DNA from: Acinetobacter courvalinii
GTDB taxonomy: Bacteria; Pseudomonadota; Gammaproteobacteria; Pseudomonadales; Moraxellaceae
DNA length: 64,000 nucleotides
Reading direction: 5' to 3'
Assembly: GCF_014635545.1 (NCBI RefSeq)
Contig: NZ_BMDA01000002.1
Location: 310,001-374,000, forward strand
Position numbers and translations under genes: made by a program
In this document: positions 9,701 to 17,700 of the stretch, piece after piece
Layout of the letters: the number at the start of each line of letters is the position of its first letter
Numbering within the stretch: position 1 is the stretch's first letter
Notes under the pieces: model-generated
What the model was told of the DNA's origin: nothing
Seen by the model: only the letters and a program-made list of their open reading frames with translations
The model's database searches: none

Positions 9701-10694
9701 TTCATCTAGCTATATTGATCAGGGGGCCGGGGTATACATGTTTGATGCCAACGATGGCAGTTTATTGTGGTGGACGAGTGCAAACGCGGGTTCTTCTAAT
9801 ACAGCAGCGAATAAAACATATGCTGCTGACATGAAGCGTAGTGTAGTAAGTAGCATCAAAACAGTTGACCGTAATAGTGATGGGCTTGTTGATCATCTTT
9901 ATTTTGGTGATCTAGGTGGGCAGGTTTGGCGCGTGGATTTAAATGCTTCTACTAAAGCAGGTGTTGCAACAGATGGGGAAAACTTTGCTACACGTGTCGT
10001 ACGTATCTTAGATATGTCCGGAGAAACGAAACCTCCTCGTTTTTATAATACACCTGCATTTACCATACACAGCATACCATCTGGTGGTTTATTTGCAGCT
10101 ATCAGTATTGGTTCTGGAAATGTGAGCTATCCAATGTCTGCTACAACTAATGATGCGGATGCGGTTTATGTGGTATATGACAAGGATGTTACCCGTCGTA
10201 ACTTGCCTGTTTTATCAGAGAGTGAGTTATATACACATGATATTAAGCCAGGTGGTGCAACAGGGAAAAAACTTGTAAAAAATACGTCTGGAACTGTAGA
10301 GACAGCATTGAGTAATGGGGGGTGGTATTATCCACTCGGTACTCAAAAGCGGATATTGAATGATTCTGTAGCAATCGATAGTGACTTGTATGTAAGTATT
10401 TTTGACTCCTCCAAGGATATTGAAGATGTTGATTGTTATGGAGGGGTGCGTGGCGAAAGTAATTCAAAATTATTCTGTTTACCTTATGGCGATGCTGCAT
10501 GTAAACCTGTAAGCAGTGGTTCCGGCTCAGGGAGCGGAGATGATGAGATTTTCTTGGGTAAAGGGAATGTTGGTATTAGCTTTGGTGGCATAAACCGAGA
10601 TCGAGGAATGGTTCTCAATCTAGCAACTGATAAAACACTGAGAAAGTATAAGGGTAAAACTAAATTTGTTTCTCAACGTTGGTATGAGCGTTAA
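6702..10694 (+). CDS. pilY1: PilY1/ComC-type pilus tip adhesin with vWA domain (module 1)
   Basis: Large secreted protein of 1330 residues, expected at the pilus tip and needed for pilus extension, adhesion or DNA uptake. The signal peptide runs to about residue 30 (VSTQA). A von Willebrand A domain follows with the metal site DVSGS at 51-55, a Thr loop at DGGTPT (about 354) and FLTDG (about 420). Between the first two metal loops lies an insertion of about 200 residues, rich in Ser, Thr, Trp and Asn. The C-terminal half is the PilY1 propeller, with FGTTQGLLHVV, GGLRMGG, MGQSWSKP and GGGYD. Its calcium loop is DRNSDGLVD at 1056-1064, followed by HLYFGDLGGQVWR. The start ATG follows GGGGAT. 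Confidence 0.92.
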   Translation: MKIMKLKKIVVACQTAAMTMVTSVAVSTQASDVELYKAPQTSETTIMFMVDVSGSMTSTDGGSVSRINSVKNGMTKLLQGDAAAGIAPLPDKLVTGLSEFSSSGQANGPFGRIKLEARALGEETALPGSRPIFQTQQTFTQPATRTVTQSRTWGSTTQTRTLTGTRTRNCGWFGSSWCDVSTVTNWTNPSWSTETNNSSGGSWSDSNTPDWTLTGSGTPTSSAINPKECITWSNNSPYNCTQWANTTKTIADFDALTPQTASSTPSFTNIAQLGSYSSQQDLPISYGPVSNSASCTNNSANCKNDQRRTATITSTRTYTQSATGSYTVTTTYYGTAKETHRKKMLRAVNGLAPDGGTPTAYAYAEVAAYLMGQTTAGVTNATTMSGFVANTTNISGATNYINPASISSTKQCNTQGIYFLTDGAPTYYKDMGNAPNQYRRDVLEAFMKKSLGSKASSFSCSNTSTLGNYTSGYTSGMATPNGWDCIGAYAKALLDPALNPAGVKIKTAVVGFGSDFSSKRSSDEKDADKWGVLGEGGSYIGNNDQDVINSVLAFLKKLQKYIPPVTTGSVTIPVDNLDTQNIQPWGYFPQFDPAPNAKVTTWVGNLKKYQVVDNVLKDQDNANVMITSGTKKGESVDNPNDYWADQSITKVITKIETVNNVDKEVDYTVRVGGALSRLILGSATTTGTNPVTLERAIFTDRKISLANDNATYVANPIENGDLLKISTTDLKNNNATNNFSYDSKRGYLAALFGYDVTKAMASGLTQASNTAFNNFLIQSNATLRQMGAVMHSKPILITQKGTTKYDEKTETISYDDRDDLIAFGTTQGLLHVVRAGKSATDSDAGKEVFVFVPNEMIENQSAGFLTQESQDPALQYGIDGQWTAYTEYATKAGTKTNEPVVSVASANGGKQWLYGGLRMGGKSYYSLDLSDVTSDGGTPKLKFRINPTGTCSASNGLGCMGQSWSKPSIAWVNWQGKRKLVMFVGGGYDTNYENSADYLPSSSYIDQGAGVYMFDANDGSLLWWTSANAGSSNTAANKTYAADMKRSVVSSIKTVDRNSDGLVDHLYFGDLGGQVWRVDLNASTKAGVATDGENFATRVVRILDMSGETKPPRFYNTPAFTIHSIPSGGLFAAISIGSGNVSYPMSATTNDADAVYVVYDKDVTRRNLPVLSESELYTHDIKPGGATGKKLVKNTSGTVETALSNGGWYYPLGTQKRILNDSVAIDSDLYVSIFDSSKDIEDVDCYGGVRGESNSKLFCLPYGDAACKPVSSGSGSGSGDDEIFLGKGNVGISFGGINRDRGMVLNLATDKTLRKYKGKTKFVSQRWYER

Positions 10695-10707
10695 TGAGGA
10701 GACTTTT

Positions 10708-11235
10708 ATGAAACATAAAGGTTTTACCTTGATTGAGTTAATGGTGGTGTTGATAATTATTGCTATCCTCGCTGCAATTGTCATACCGAGTTATCAGCAG
10801 TTTGCGCGTCGTGGTGCAGCCTCTCAGGCAGAGCATGAAATGCAGCGTTTAGCGACTTTACTAGAGCAACATAAAGCACGTAATTTAAATTATAGAGGTT
10901 TTACAACGACTTCTATGGCCGTTCCTGTTAGTACCGTTGGTTCGCAAAAAAAATATACGATACTTGTTAGAGATGCTACTGTGCCTACAGTAGCATTGAA
11001 TGATACCAATGCTTTAGGACAAGGATGGGTGATATTGGCGGAAGCGAACTCTACAGTAAATTATGGATCAGGATGTACCACGTGCAATGCTCTACAAGAC
11101 CAAAATTATAGTTATCTCTTAACAAGTGGAGGTGTTCGCTGTAGAACAAAAGATAAACTCATTGGGTCTGAAGTATTGACCAGCACAAAATTATCATCAA
11201 CGAATCCTTGTGGAGCAGATAGTGAAAACTGGTAA
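10708..11235 (+). CDS. pilE: Type IV pilin-like protein PilE/ComE family (module 1)
   Basis: Pilin-like protein of 175 residues. The leader MKHKG precedes [19 protein letters not shown], with mature Glu5 and the IPSY motif. GAGGAG at 10696-10701 supports ATG 10708; the earlier in-frame starts lie inside pilY1. The sequence [18 protein letters not shown] closely parallels the module-2 pilin (QQEMLKVAELLEKHRARN), so these two are the corresponding copies. The C-terminal cysteine pair suggests a disulfide-bounded D-region. The start follows the pilY1 stop by 13 bases. Confidence 0.88.
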   Translation: MKHKGFTLIELMVVLIIIAILAAIVIPSYQQFARRGAASQAEHEMQRLATLLEQHKARNLNYRGFTTTSMAVPVSTVGSQKKYTILVRDATVPTVALNDTNALGQGWVILAEANSTVNYGSGCTTCNALQDQNYSYLLTSGGVRCRTKDKLIGSEVLTSTKLSSTNPCGADSENW

Positions 11236-11680
11236 GAGCCTTGGTTTTACCCTGATTGAAATAATGATCGTTGTTGCGGTGATTGGCATACTGGCTGCGA
11301 TTGCGTATCCCTCTTACAATGAATATGTAAGAAAGACTAAACGTGTGGCAGTGGAAAGTGAAATGCTTGATATTGCTGCTCGTTTACAGCGTTATAAGGT
11401 TATCAATTTTACATTTCTAAAAAATGGGGTGCCGATTTCTTTGGATGATATTCATCACAATGGTCTAAGTCCCCAGACTGGATTAACTTTATATAATTTA
11501 CAGTTGTCTGATGTAGCTGCAGGCACATGGACTTTGACCGCAACCCCCACAGGAACACAAACTGGCGATGGTCATCTGGTTTTAAATAACCGCGGACAGC
11601 GCTGCTGGACCAAAGGCTCTGATAAGAATAGTGGTACGGCCTGTGTTCCCTCTGCAACCAGCAACTGGGATGGTCGTTAG
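11222..11680 (+). CDS. Second type IV pilin-like protein, PilE/ComF-like, module 1 only
   Basis: Pilin-like protein of 152 residues with leader MKTGKSLG and [24 protein letters not shown]. The start is GTG 11222, preceded by GGAG at 11212-11215. It overlaps the end of the preceding pilin gene by 14 bases, so translation is probably coupled. GTG 11210 is an alternative start without a good ribosome site. Two cysteines near the C-terminus (RCWTKG, GTACVP) could close a loop as in major pilins. This gene has no counterpart in module 2. In other Acinetobacter the last pilin of this locus is called ComF or PilE; the exact assignment is inferred. Confidence 0.85.
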   Translation: MKTGKSLGFTLIEIMIVVAVIGILAAIAYPSYNEYVRKTKRVAVESEMLDIAARLQRYKVINFTFLKNGVPISLDDIHHNGLSPQTGLTLYNLQLSDVAAGTWTLTATPTGTQTGDGHLVLNNRGQRCWTKGSDKNSGTACVPSATSNWDGR

Positions 11681-11702
11681 CCTTATAACTGTAATAGCTT
11701 CA

Positions 11703-11737
11703 TAAAAAAGCAAATCCTAGCGGTTTGCTTTTTTTAT
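11703..11737 (+). terminator. Rho-independent terminator ending module 1
   Basis: AAAAAAGCAAA / TTTGCTTTTTT stem with a 9-base loop and T-run, 20 bases past the last pilin stop. It makes modules 1 and 2 separate transcription units. Confidence 0.85.
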
Positions 11738-11998
11738 AAATACTTTTTTTTAATTCATTTAACATTATTAACAATAATAACAAGTAAATGTGATCAAATT
11801 ATCACTTATCTGCTGTTCTATACCTTTTATCCCCTAATGGTAGCTTTTCGTGTATTTTAGGTTGAAATTGATAACTAAACATGAAAACAATCACGAAAAA
11901 ATAGTGCTTCTCTCATTTATATAATGAATTGATTTTACTTACTTAAAATACTTGAGAGCGCTGTTACAACAAAAAGATTTGTGCATATGGAGGACTAT
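11738..11998 (+). promoter_or_regulatory. Upstream region of module 2 with GTGAT-N6-ATCAC dyad
   Basis: AT-rich gap without a gene. It holds the perfect dyad GTGAT-CAAATT-ATCAC at 11790-11805 and an ATTATT-AAC-AATAAT dyad at about 11764-11778. The first resembles a CRP/Vfr half-site pair, but the GTGA/TCAC arms are 8 rather than 6 bases apart, so the identity is doubtful. GGAGG at 11989-11993 is the ribosome site for the fimT start at 11999. A promoter for module 2 must lie here because a terminator precedes it. Confidence 0.45.
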
Positions 11999-12502
11999 AT
12001 GCAACAAGCCCATTACGACGTGGAGCATCTCTCTTTATCTTGTGCACAGGTTAAACCTCGCTCGGGATTTACGATGATTGAACTGATCATCACCATCGCT
12101 GTTTTGGCAATCATTGCTTTAATGGCAGCTCCTTCATTTGCTGCCATGTATAACCGCCAAAAGTTAGAGTCCTCGGTACGTGAGCTGACTATGAAGGTGT
12201 CAGAAGCAAGAAGCCAAGCCGTTTTACTTCGCCAGACTACCGGCCTATGTCTGGCATCTTTATCACTCGAAGACTGTGCAACTGCAATTGCGATTCCCAA
12301 AACTGAAACACAACGCATTTTTATTGCCCGTTTAGAAAATGGCGTGTCTCAAACCAATGCCTCTGCGACAAGTCTCAGTTTTAGAACGAATGGCAGTATT
12401 GCTGCACAAAAAGACTTTGTGTTGGAGCGACAAGGCCTTTCCTATTGTGTTCGGGTGGGGGTAATCGGGGATACCATTATCACGGAAGGAGCCTGCCCAT
12501 GA
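11999..12502 (+). CDS. fimT: Type IV pilus minor pilin, FimT/GspH family (module 2)
   Basis: Minor pseudopilin of 167 residues. The start at ATG 11999 is set by GGAGG at 11989-11993, 5 bases upstream. GTG 11981 and ATG 11987 are in frame but lie on or before that site. The leader is unusually long at 23 residues, ending KPRSG before FTMIELIITIAVLAI, compared with 6 in module 1. The Glu5 motif is intact. After the helix come a soluble domain with KVSEARSQAVLLRQ and C-terminal cysteines. It overlaps pilV by four bases (ATGA). Confidence 0.88.
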   Translation: MQQAHYDVEHLSLSCAQVKPRSGFTMIELIITIAVLAIIALMAAPSFAAMYNRQKLESSVRELTMKVSEARSQAVLLRQTTGLCLASLSLEDCATAIAIPKTETQRIFIARLENGVSQTNASATSLSFRTNGSIAAQKDFVLERQGLSYCVRVGVIGDTIITEGACP

Positions 12503-12984
12503 AGATAAAACAACAAGGTGTGGGGCTGGTCGAAGTCTTGGTCGCGCTGGTCTTATTGGCGATCAGCGTATTGGGTTTTGCGGCCTTGCAACTACGGGCA
12601 GTGGATTCCAGTCTGGAGGCCAATAAACAGGTGATTGCCTTAACCATTGCACGTGATCTGGCAGAGAAAATGCGTGCCAATCCACAGGCGACCCGGGCTG
12701 GAAAATATAAGGTTGCAGCGGTAGAAGTCCCAAAAGCGTCAGTATCAAATGTAGCGGATAAACCTGAAAAAATCGTGATACAGGATTTACAGAATGCGGC
12801 CCTACAAGCCAAAGACAGCGGGATGAATCTTGCTGTAGATCAATGCCCAACAGGTAATAACCGACAATGTATTTATGTCGCCTGGGATGAAACCAATCTG
12901 GCAGGAAATGATGGAATTGCCTCATGTATTAAAGATGGGGCTTATGTTTCAGGATCACACTGTCTGTTTCTGGAGGCGTATTAA
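12499..12984 (+). CDS. pilV: Type IV pilus minor pilin PilV (module 2)
   Basis: Minor pilin of 161 residues. The leader MKIKQQG precedes VGLVEVLVALVLLAISVLGF. AAGGA at 12486-12490 and the ATGA overlap with fimT fix the start at 12499; an earlier in-frame start at 12445 lies inside fimT. It is 26 residues shorter than the module-1 paralogue. It keeps the same landmarks: LQLRAVDSSLEANK, DLAEKMRANP and CIYVAWDETN. It lies one base before pilW. Confidence 0.88.
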   Translation: MKIKQQGVGLVEVLVALVLLAISVLGFAALQLRAVDSSLEANKQVIALTIARDLAEKMRANPQATRAGKYKVAAVEVPKASVSNVADKPEKIVIQDLQNAALQAKDSGMNLAVDQCPTGNNRQCIYVAWDETNLAGNDGIASCIKDGAYVSGSHCLFLEAY

Positions 12985-12985
12985 C

Positions 12986-14014
12986 ATGGATAAAAGCCTC
13001 GCAGACTGTAAATCCTATAGCAACAGCCAATCTGGCTTTACCCTGATTGAGCTGATGATCTCAATCACTTTAGGGCTATTGATTGTTGCAGCGGCCATTC
13101 AACTCTTTATTACCGGAATCACCAGTTATAAATTGCAAAAAGCCATGGCACATATTCAGGACAACGCCAGTTTAGGCCTGAATTTTATTGTAGATGATAT
13201 CCGTAAAGCCAATCTGAGCTCACCTGTACCCGCAGTCAATGACCAGATTGGTTATGCCGGAATTTTGCTGACTTCAAGCAATGTCGGTGAAAAAATTGAT
13301 CTGAATTGTGCAGATTGCTTTGCCAATAACCAGCTTAGCAGTTTTGGCAATGCTAATGTGACGGGGCTGACCAATGACCAGTTACTCATCCGTTACCAAG
13401 CACCCCAAGGCGGACTGGACTGCTCGGGCAAAGACGTGAGTAGCGGGACATTTGTGGTACAGCGTTATTATGTAGGATCAACCGCAAAGGATTCACGTCA
13501 ATCCCTACGCTGTCAGGCAGCCCAATATCGTCAGGCTTCACTTGATGCAAAAACCTCAACAGATCGTTTGAAACTTGCCTGGGCAGGCAGTCAGGTGATT
13601 TTACCCAATGTCGATTTCTTTCAGGTGCGTTTGGGGTATATGGACGGTGATCTCAATAGTGCCAACAGTACCTTGGCTTATGCCGATATTAAAAACTATA
13701 TGGCTTTAAAAGCAACTTCAAAAAATATTGATGGGATAACACAACTTGTCCGACCGCATGTCCATGCCATTCAATTAGGCGTATTGGTTCGTTCTGATGA
13801 CAAAACGGGCAACCAGTCGATTATTAAAGAACGCAATAAAGAACCATTTCAGGTCTTGGGGACTTCCGTCAAGCTGATACCGGCCTATCAGGATAATTAT
13901 TTACGTCAGGTCGTGAATCAAACCGTCTCTTTACGCAATGCAATGGGGTGGGTTTCAGAAGGTTGTGATAGCAGCAAAACCACAACCTGTACAAATGGGG
14001 GGACTGGAACATGA
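12986..14014 (+). CDS. pilW: Type IV pilus minor pilin PilW (module 2)
   Basis: Minor pilin of 342 residues. I place the start at ATG 12986, with GGAGG 8 bases upstream (12972-12976). The leader of about 17 residues ends SNSQSG before FTLIELMISITLGLL. Mature Glu5 is present. ASLGLNFIVDDIRKANL, FVVQRYYVG and NQTVSLRNAMGW are shared with the module-1 copy. The extra C-terminal tail holds two cysteines. The last four bases overlap the pilX start (ATGA), implying coupling. Confidence 0.88.
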   Translation: MDKSLADCKSYSNSQSGFTLIELMISITLGLLIVAAAIQLFITGITSYKLQKAMAHIQDNASLGLNFIVDDIRKANLSSPVPAVNDQIGYAGILLTSSNVGEKIDLNCADCFANNQLSSFGNANVTGLTNDQLLIRYQAPQGGLDCSGKDVSSGTFVVQRYYVGSTAKDSRQSLRCQAAQYRQASLDAKTSTDRLKLAWAGSQVILPNVDFFQVRLGYMDGDLNSANSTLAYADIKNYMALKATSKNIDGITQLVRPHVHAIQLGVLVRSDDKTGNQSIIKERNKEPFQVLGTSVKLIPAYQDNYLRQVVNQTVSLRNAMGWVSEGCDSSKTTTCTNGGTGT

Positions 14015-14742
14015 TTCAGGCTCAACGTGGTGCGACACTTATTGTTGTACTCATGATTTTATTAATGATTACGATTATTGGGACACTGGCGATACGTCAA
14101 AGTATCAGTTCATTAAAGCTGGTGAGTAATCATCAGATCCAGACTTTGCTGGCCCAGAATGCGGATGCAGCCCTGATGTATTTTCAAGATCCAAACACGC
14201 AGCAAAATCTTGCTTCTGCAAATGGTGTAGTCGGATTCTTTAAAAATGAAAATAACAAAGATGCAGAGCTGGTATTTTGCTTTTCAGGAGCAGATCCCTT
14301 TGCCTTGAGTAAAGCGGGTTATCGGCTAAACAGCCAATCTTTTAACATTAATAGCTCTGGTGCGGGTGCATGTACTGAAACCTCGGCAAAAACCTCAAGT
14401 GGCCGTAAACAGGTGGTGACTCAGGTCTATATCAAAAGACAGTTAACACCTACCCAACCTTTTGCTGATCTATCCCGTGGGACAGAGGTAACAGGGGCAA
14501 AGACTGAGAACAATATTCGCTTGCGTGTCTATGTGGTGTCGGTGATGCAAGGGTTGTTAACGGCTGATGCTTTATTTAAAGCAGACAATGATCCTGACAA
14601 AGGTTGCCTAACCAAGAGCATAGATAATAAAGGTATCAATGAGGTTGCCAGCTGTCTTAAAAAAAATACAGAAAAACCGATATATAACATACAAGTCGCA
14701 GAATATCGTTTCTTGTCTGACTTTGAACCAACAGGTTCATAA
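14011..14742 (+). CDS. pilX: Type IV pilus minor pilin PilX (module 2)
   Basis: Minor pilin of 243 residues. MIQAQRG precedes ATLIVVLMILLMITIIGTLAIRQS, very close to the module-1 PilX helix. Mature position 5 is Val, consistent with the PilX/GspK class lacking Glu5. The soluble domain keeps ELVFCF, GRKQVVTQVYIKR and a C-terminal Cys-Leu-Lys segment seen in its paralogue. It is coupled to pilW by ATGA and followed by pilY1 after 12 bases containing GGGAGAA. Confidence 0.87.
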   Translation: MIQAQRGATLIVVLMILLMITIIGTLAIRQSISSLKLVSNHQIQTLLAQNADAALMYFQDPNTQQNLASANGVVGFFKNENNKDAELVFCFSGADPFALSKAGYRLNSQSFNINSSGAGACTETSAKTSSGRKQVVTQVYIKRQLTPTQPFADLSRGTEVTGAKTENNIRLRVYVVSVMQGLLTADALFKADNDPDKGCLTKSIDNKGINEVASCLKKNTEKPIYNIQVAEYRFLSDFEPTGS

Positions 14743-14754
14743 GGGAGAAATGCC

Positions 14755-17700
14755 ATGAATAATAACAAGATGAAGAGACTAGAAAGATATGAAGGTCAGC
14801 ACAAGAATAAAGTTAAAGGCTTGTTGTTAAGCTGTACGGTGTTGTCCAGCCTTCTCATTCTTTCATCGGTGGCATCAGCCAGTGATATTGAAATTTATCA
14901 ACCTGCCGCTGGCAATAAAAAACGTTTAATGCTGATGGTGGACCAGTCTCGTAGTATGGGCGGAGCAGGATTATTAGACCTGGTGAAAGACTATCCACTC
15001 TGTGTTGATCAAGGTGTCACCGATGTACTGGGTAAAAATGGATTAAATCTCGGTATAAAAATTGCGGGTCAGACCGATCTCATTAATGTCACAAAAGAAG
15101 CCACTGATCTGATTAATCAGGCGATTTTGAAAGGTGTGCTCGGCAATGGACAGGGACAAGGAATTTTAGATTCTATTGCTGAAATCAAAACCGAACAGCC
15201 GAATACGACGTATCCATTCCCGCGCCAATCCTGTACGGTCGTAACAACAGATGCAACCGTCAAGCTGTTAGATAATTTATTGAATGGTCTATTAGGGGTA
15301 AAAACAGGTTTATCGGCAGAACAGTATATTCGTGAAACCTGCGATCCGTTGATTGATATTAGTTTACTCAAATCCATTACCAATTCATCTACTGTGGGAA
15401 TTTATCGCTGCTACGATAAAAACTCCCGCGTCCGTATGGCGCTGACTGATGTGTTAAAAGGTAAGAAGGGTGAGGCGGGTCTGCCAGATATGGAGCGGAT
15501 ACCTGATAGTACTATGGTCGGTTTATCAATTTCACCTTATAACCATATTGCCAATGATCGTGCTGGGGCAATTGTATTTGAGCCTAAATTGCTGAGTGAT
15601 GTCTATACCTATAACGGAAAAACACAGAGTCATCGTCAGCACATCATTGATTATATTGCCAGCGCCAATATGGACTCAAAAGGTGAGTTTAATCTGCAAA
15701 GTTTATTGACGATTGTTCCTAAACTGGTGGGTGGTTTGCTTAATGATGTGGTTGCAACGCTTGGGCGAGTTTTAAAGAATCCATTTGATGCAGTGGGTGA
15801 ACTCTTAAATTTAGAAAACACTAACAATGCATTAAAAGATGTTTTGAATATGCTGGGGCTAGGTGGTAACAATCCAATGGCAAGTACCTATGCAGAAACA
15901 GGAGCTTATTTACTTGGCAATACCACCAAAGGGACTGGAGCAAGACAATATGGAAAACGCAATTATCTTCTTAAAATAGGAGGGTTGGGAATTCCAACTA
16001 GTTATAAATGTACTGGATGGGAGACAGATGGTACAACATGTGCAACTTGGGATGATGTTGGGTTTTTAGGTCTAGGTAGTCTAGATACGAATGGCTATAA
16101 ATCTGTTGATGCGAATTTGCTCAATGTGTTAGGGATATTAAGTGTAGGATCACAAGAGATATATTATGAATATCGCTCTGATGTAAATGCGAAATATAGC
16201 GGTTTTACGGATAGCCAAAAGAATAACAGTACAATTAATCCACTGATTAAAAGTAACGGTAATTTTTATCAAGCACCTTCAACTGCCCCACAATGCGATG
16301 CCAATGGCTTAATGGTCATTGCGGGTGGCGTACCGACAATAGCACCGACTTTAACTGACTCTTTATTACAACCTAAAGGCAGCCAATCCGAAGCGACTAA
16401 GGTCGCAATGGAACGTTTAATGGCGCGCTCTTTGGATAACTCTCAGAGTTTAAATGTTCAATATAAAGATGGCCGTTTGAATGATAGTTGGAGTTTTAGA
16501 TGTAATTCAACAGATTTGAAGTCGACCACGCTTGGTAATAACAAGAACTCAAATGACAATACTGACTTTGCGACATGGCAGTGTATCGGCGCCTATGCAC
16601 GTGATATTCGTGCATTAAAAACCAATCCAATTAAGACGGCCGTGATTGGTCTTGATCGCTCTTTCTTACAACTTCCTGAATATATCGCTGGACAAGAAAA
16701 TAGCACGGATACGAAAGGCCTAACCCAGATTTCAACTACCAATGTTGCACAGGATCAGTTGTTAACAGGTATTGTGCCTAAAGCGGTAAGAGATTTGCTG
16801 GGCGTAACTGGTTCCCTCTTGGATGGTTTATTACCAAATAGTCTGATTGGAAGTGGCCTGACCACAGGAATTACCAGTTTGTTAGATCGTTTATTACCGC
16901 GTAATCCAGAAGACATCAAGAATATGGCGCGTTGGGGTGTGATTGGTGGTGGGGGGTGGTATAACGCAGCCAATAGCCAGAATATTGCGCAAAGTATTAA
17001 GGATTTTCACGATAATTTAGGTGTAACCGATGGTGATCCGATCGGGTTGCAGACGATACCTGAAGATCCGCTTACGCCTTATCGCATGAGTAACGATGTT
17101 TATAAAAGTATGTTTGAACCGACTGAAAAAGCCAGTTGGATCGGGAACTTCAAAAAATACTACGTTGAAACAGACAACTCGGTGAATAAGCTGAAAGATG
17201 CCTGGGATATTTCAGCAAACAGCTATGATGTACAGGACTGGAATAAGGGCGGGTTACTTGCCAAACTTAAAAATCTGAAAAATAAAACCGATAATTCAGA
17301 TCCGACCAAGCCGATCATTACAGAGCGTAAAGTCCTGATCAATCGCGACTGTCAGCAAATTGACAATACCACCGCCTATCAATTCACTGAAGTGGGTGCC
17401 TTAAAGACAATTAATAATAAATATCTGGACATCAAATGTGGCTCCGCTACAACAGCCCGTTCCGATGATAAAGGTTATCTGCTGATGAATCTGTTGGGAT
17501 ATAACGTGGGGAATGCCGCAACTACAGCAGATCTGACAGAAGCAAACCGGACCAACTGGAAAGTGGGTATGAACCTGCATTCCACACCGGTTAAATTGAC
17601 TCAGGAAGCGGTCTTTAATGCAGACAACAGTGTAAAAGAGCGTAAGGACTATATGTTATTTGGCACCACCCAAGGTGTTTTACATGTGGTTGATGCCAAA

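Noticed and set aside
6702-10694. Frameshift or fusion in the first pilY1
   Set aside because: The low-complexity insert reads in one open frame and flanking domains stay in phase.
11790-11805. CRP/Vfr binding site
   Set aside because: Arms fit GTGA/TCAC but the spacer is two bases too long, so only a generic dyad is reported.
15117-15383. Antisense open frames within pilY1 and other genes
   Set aside because: They lie opposite well-supported genes, have no ribosome sites and look like frame shadows.
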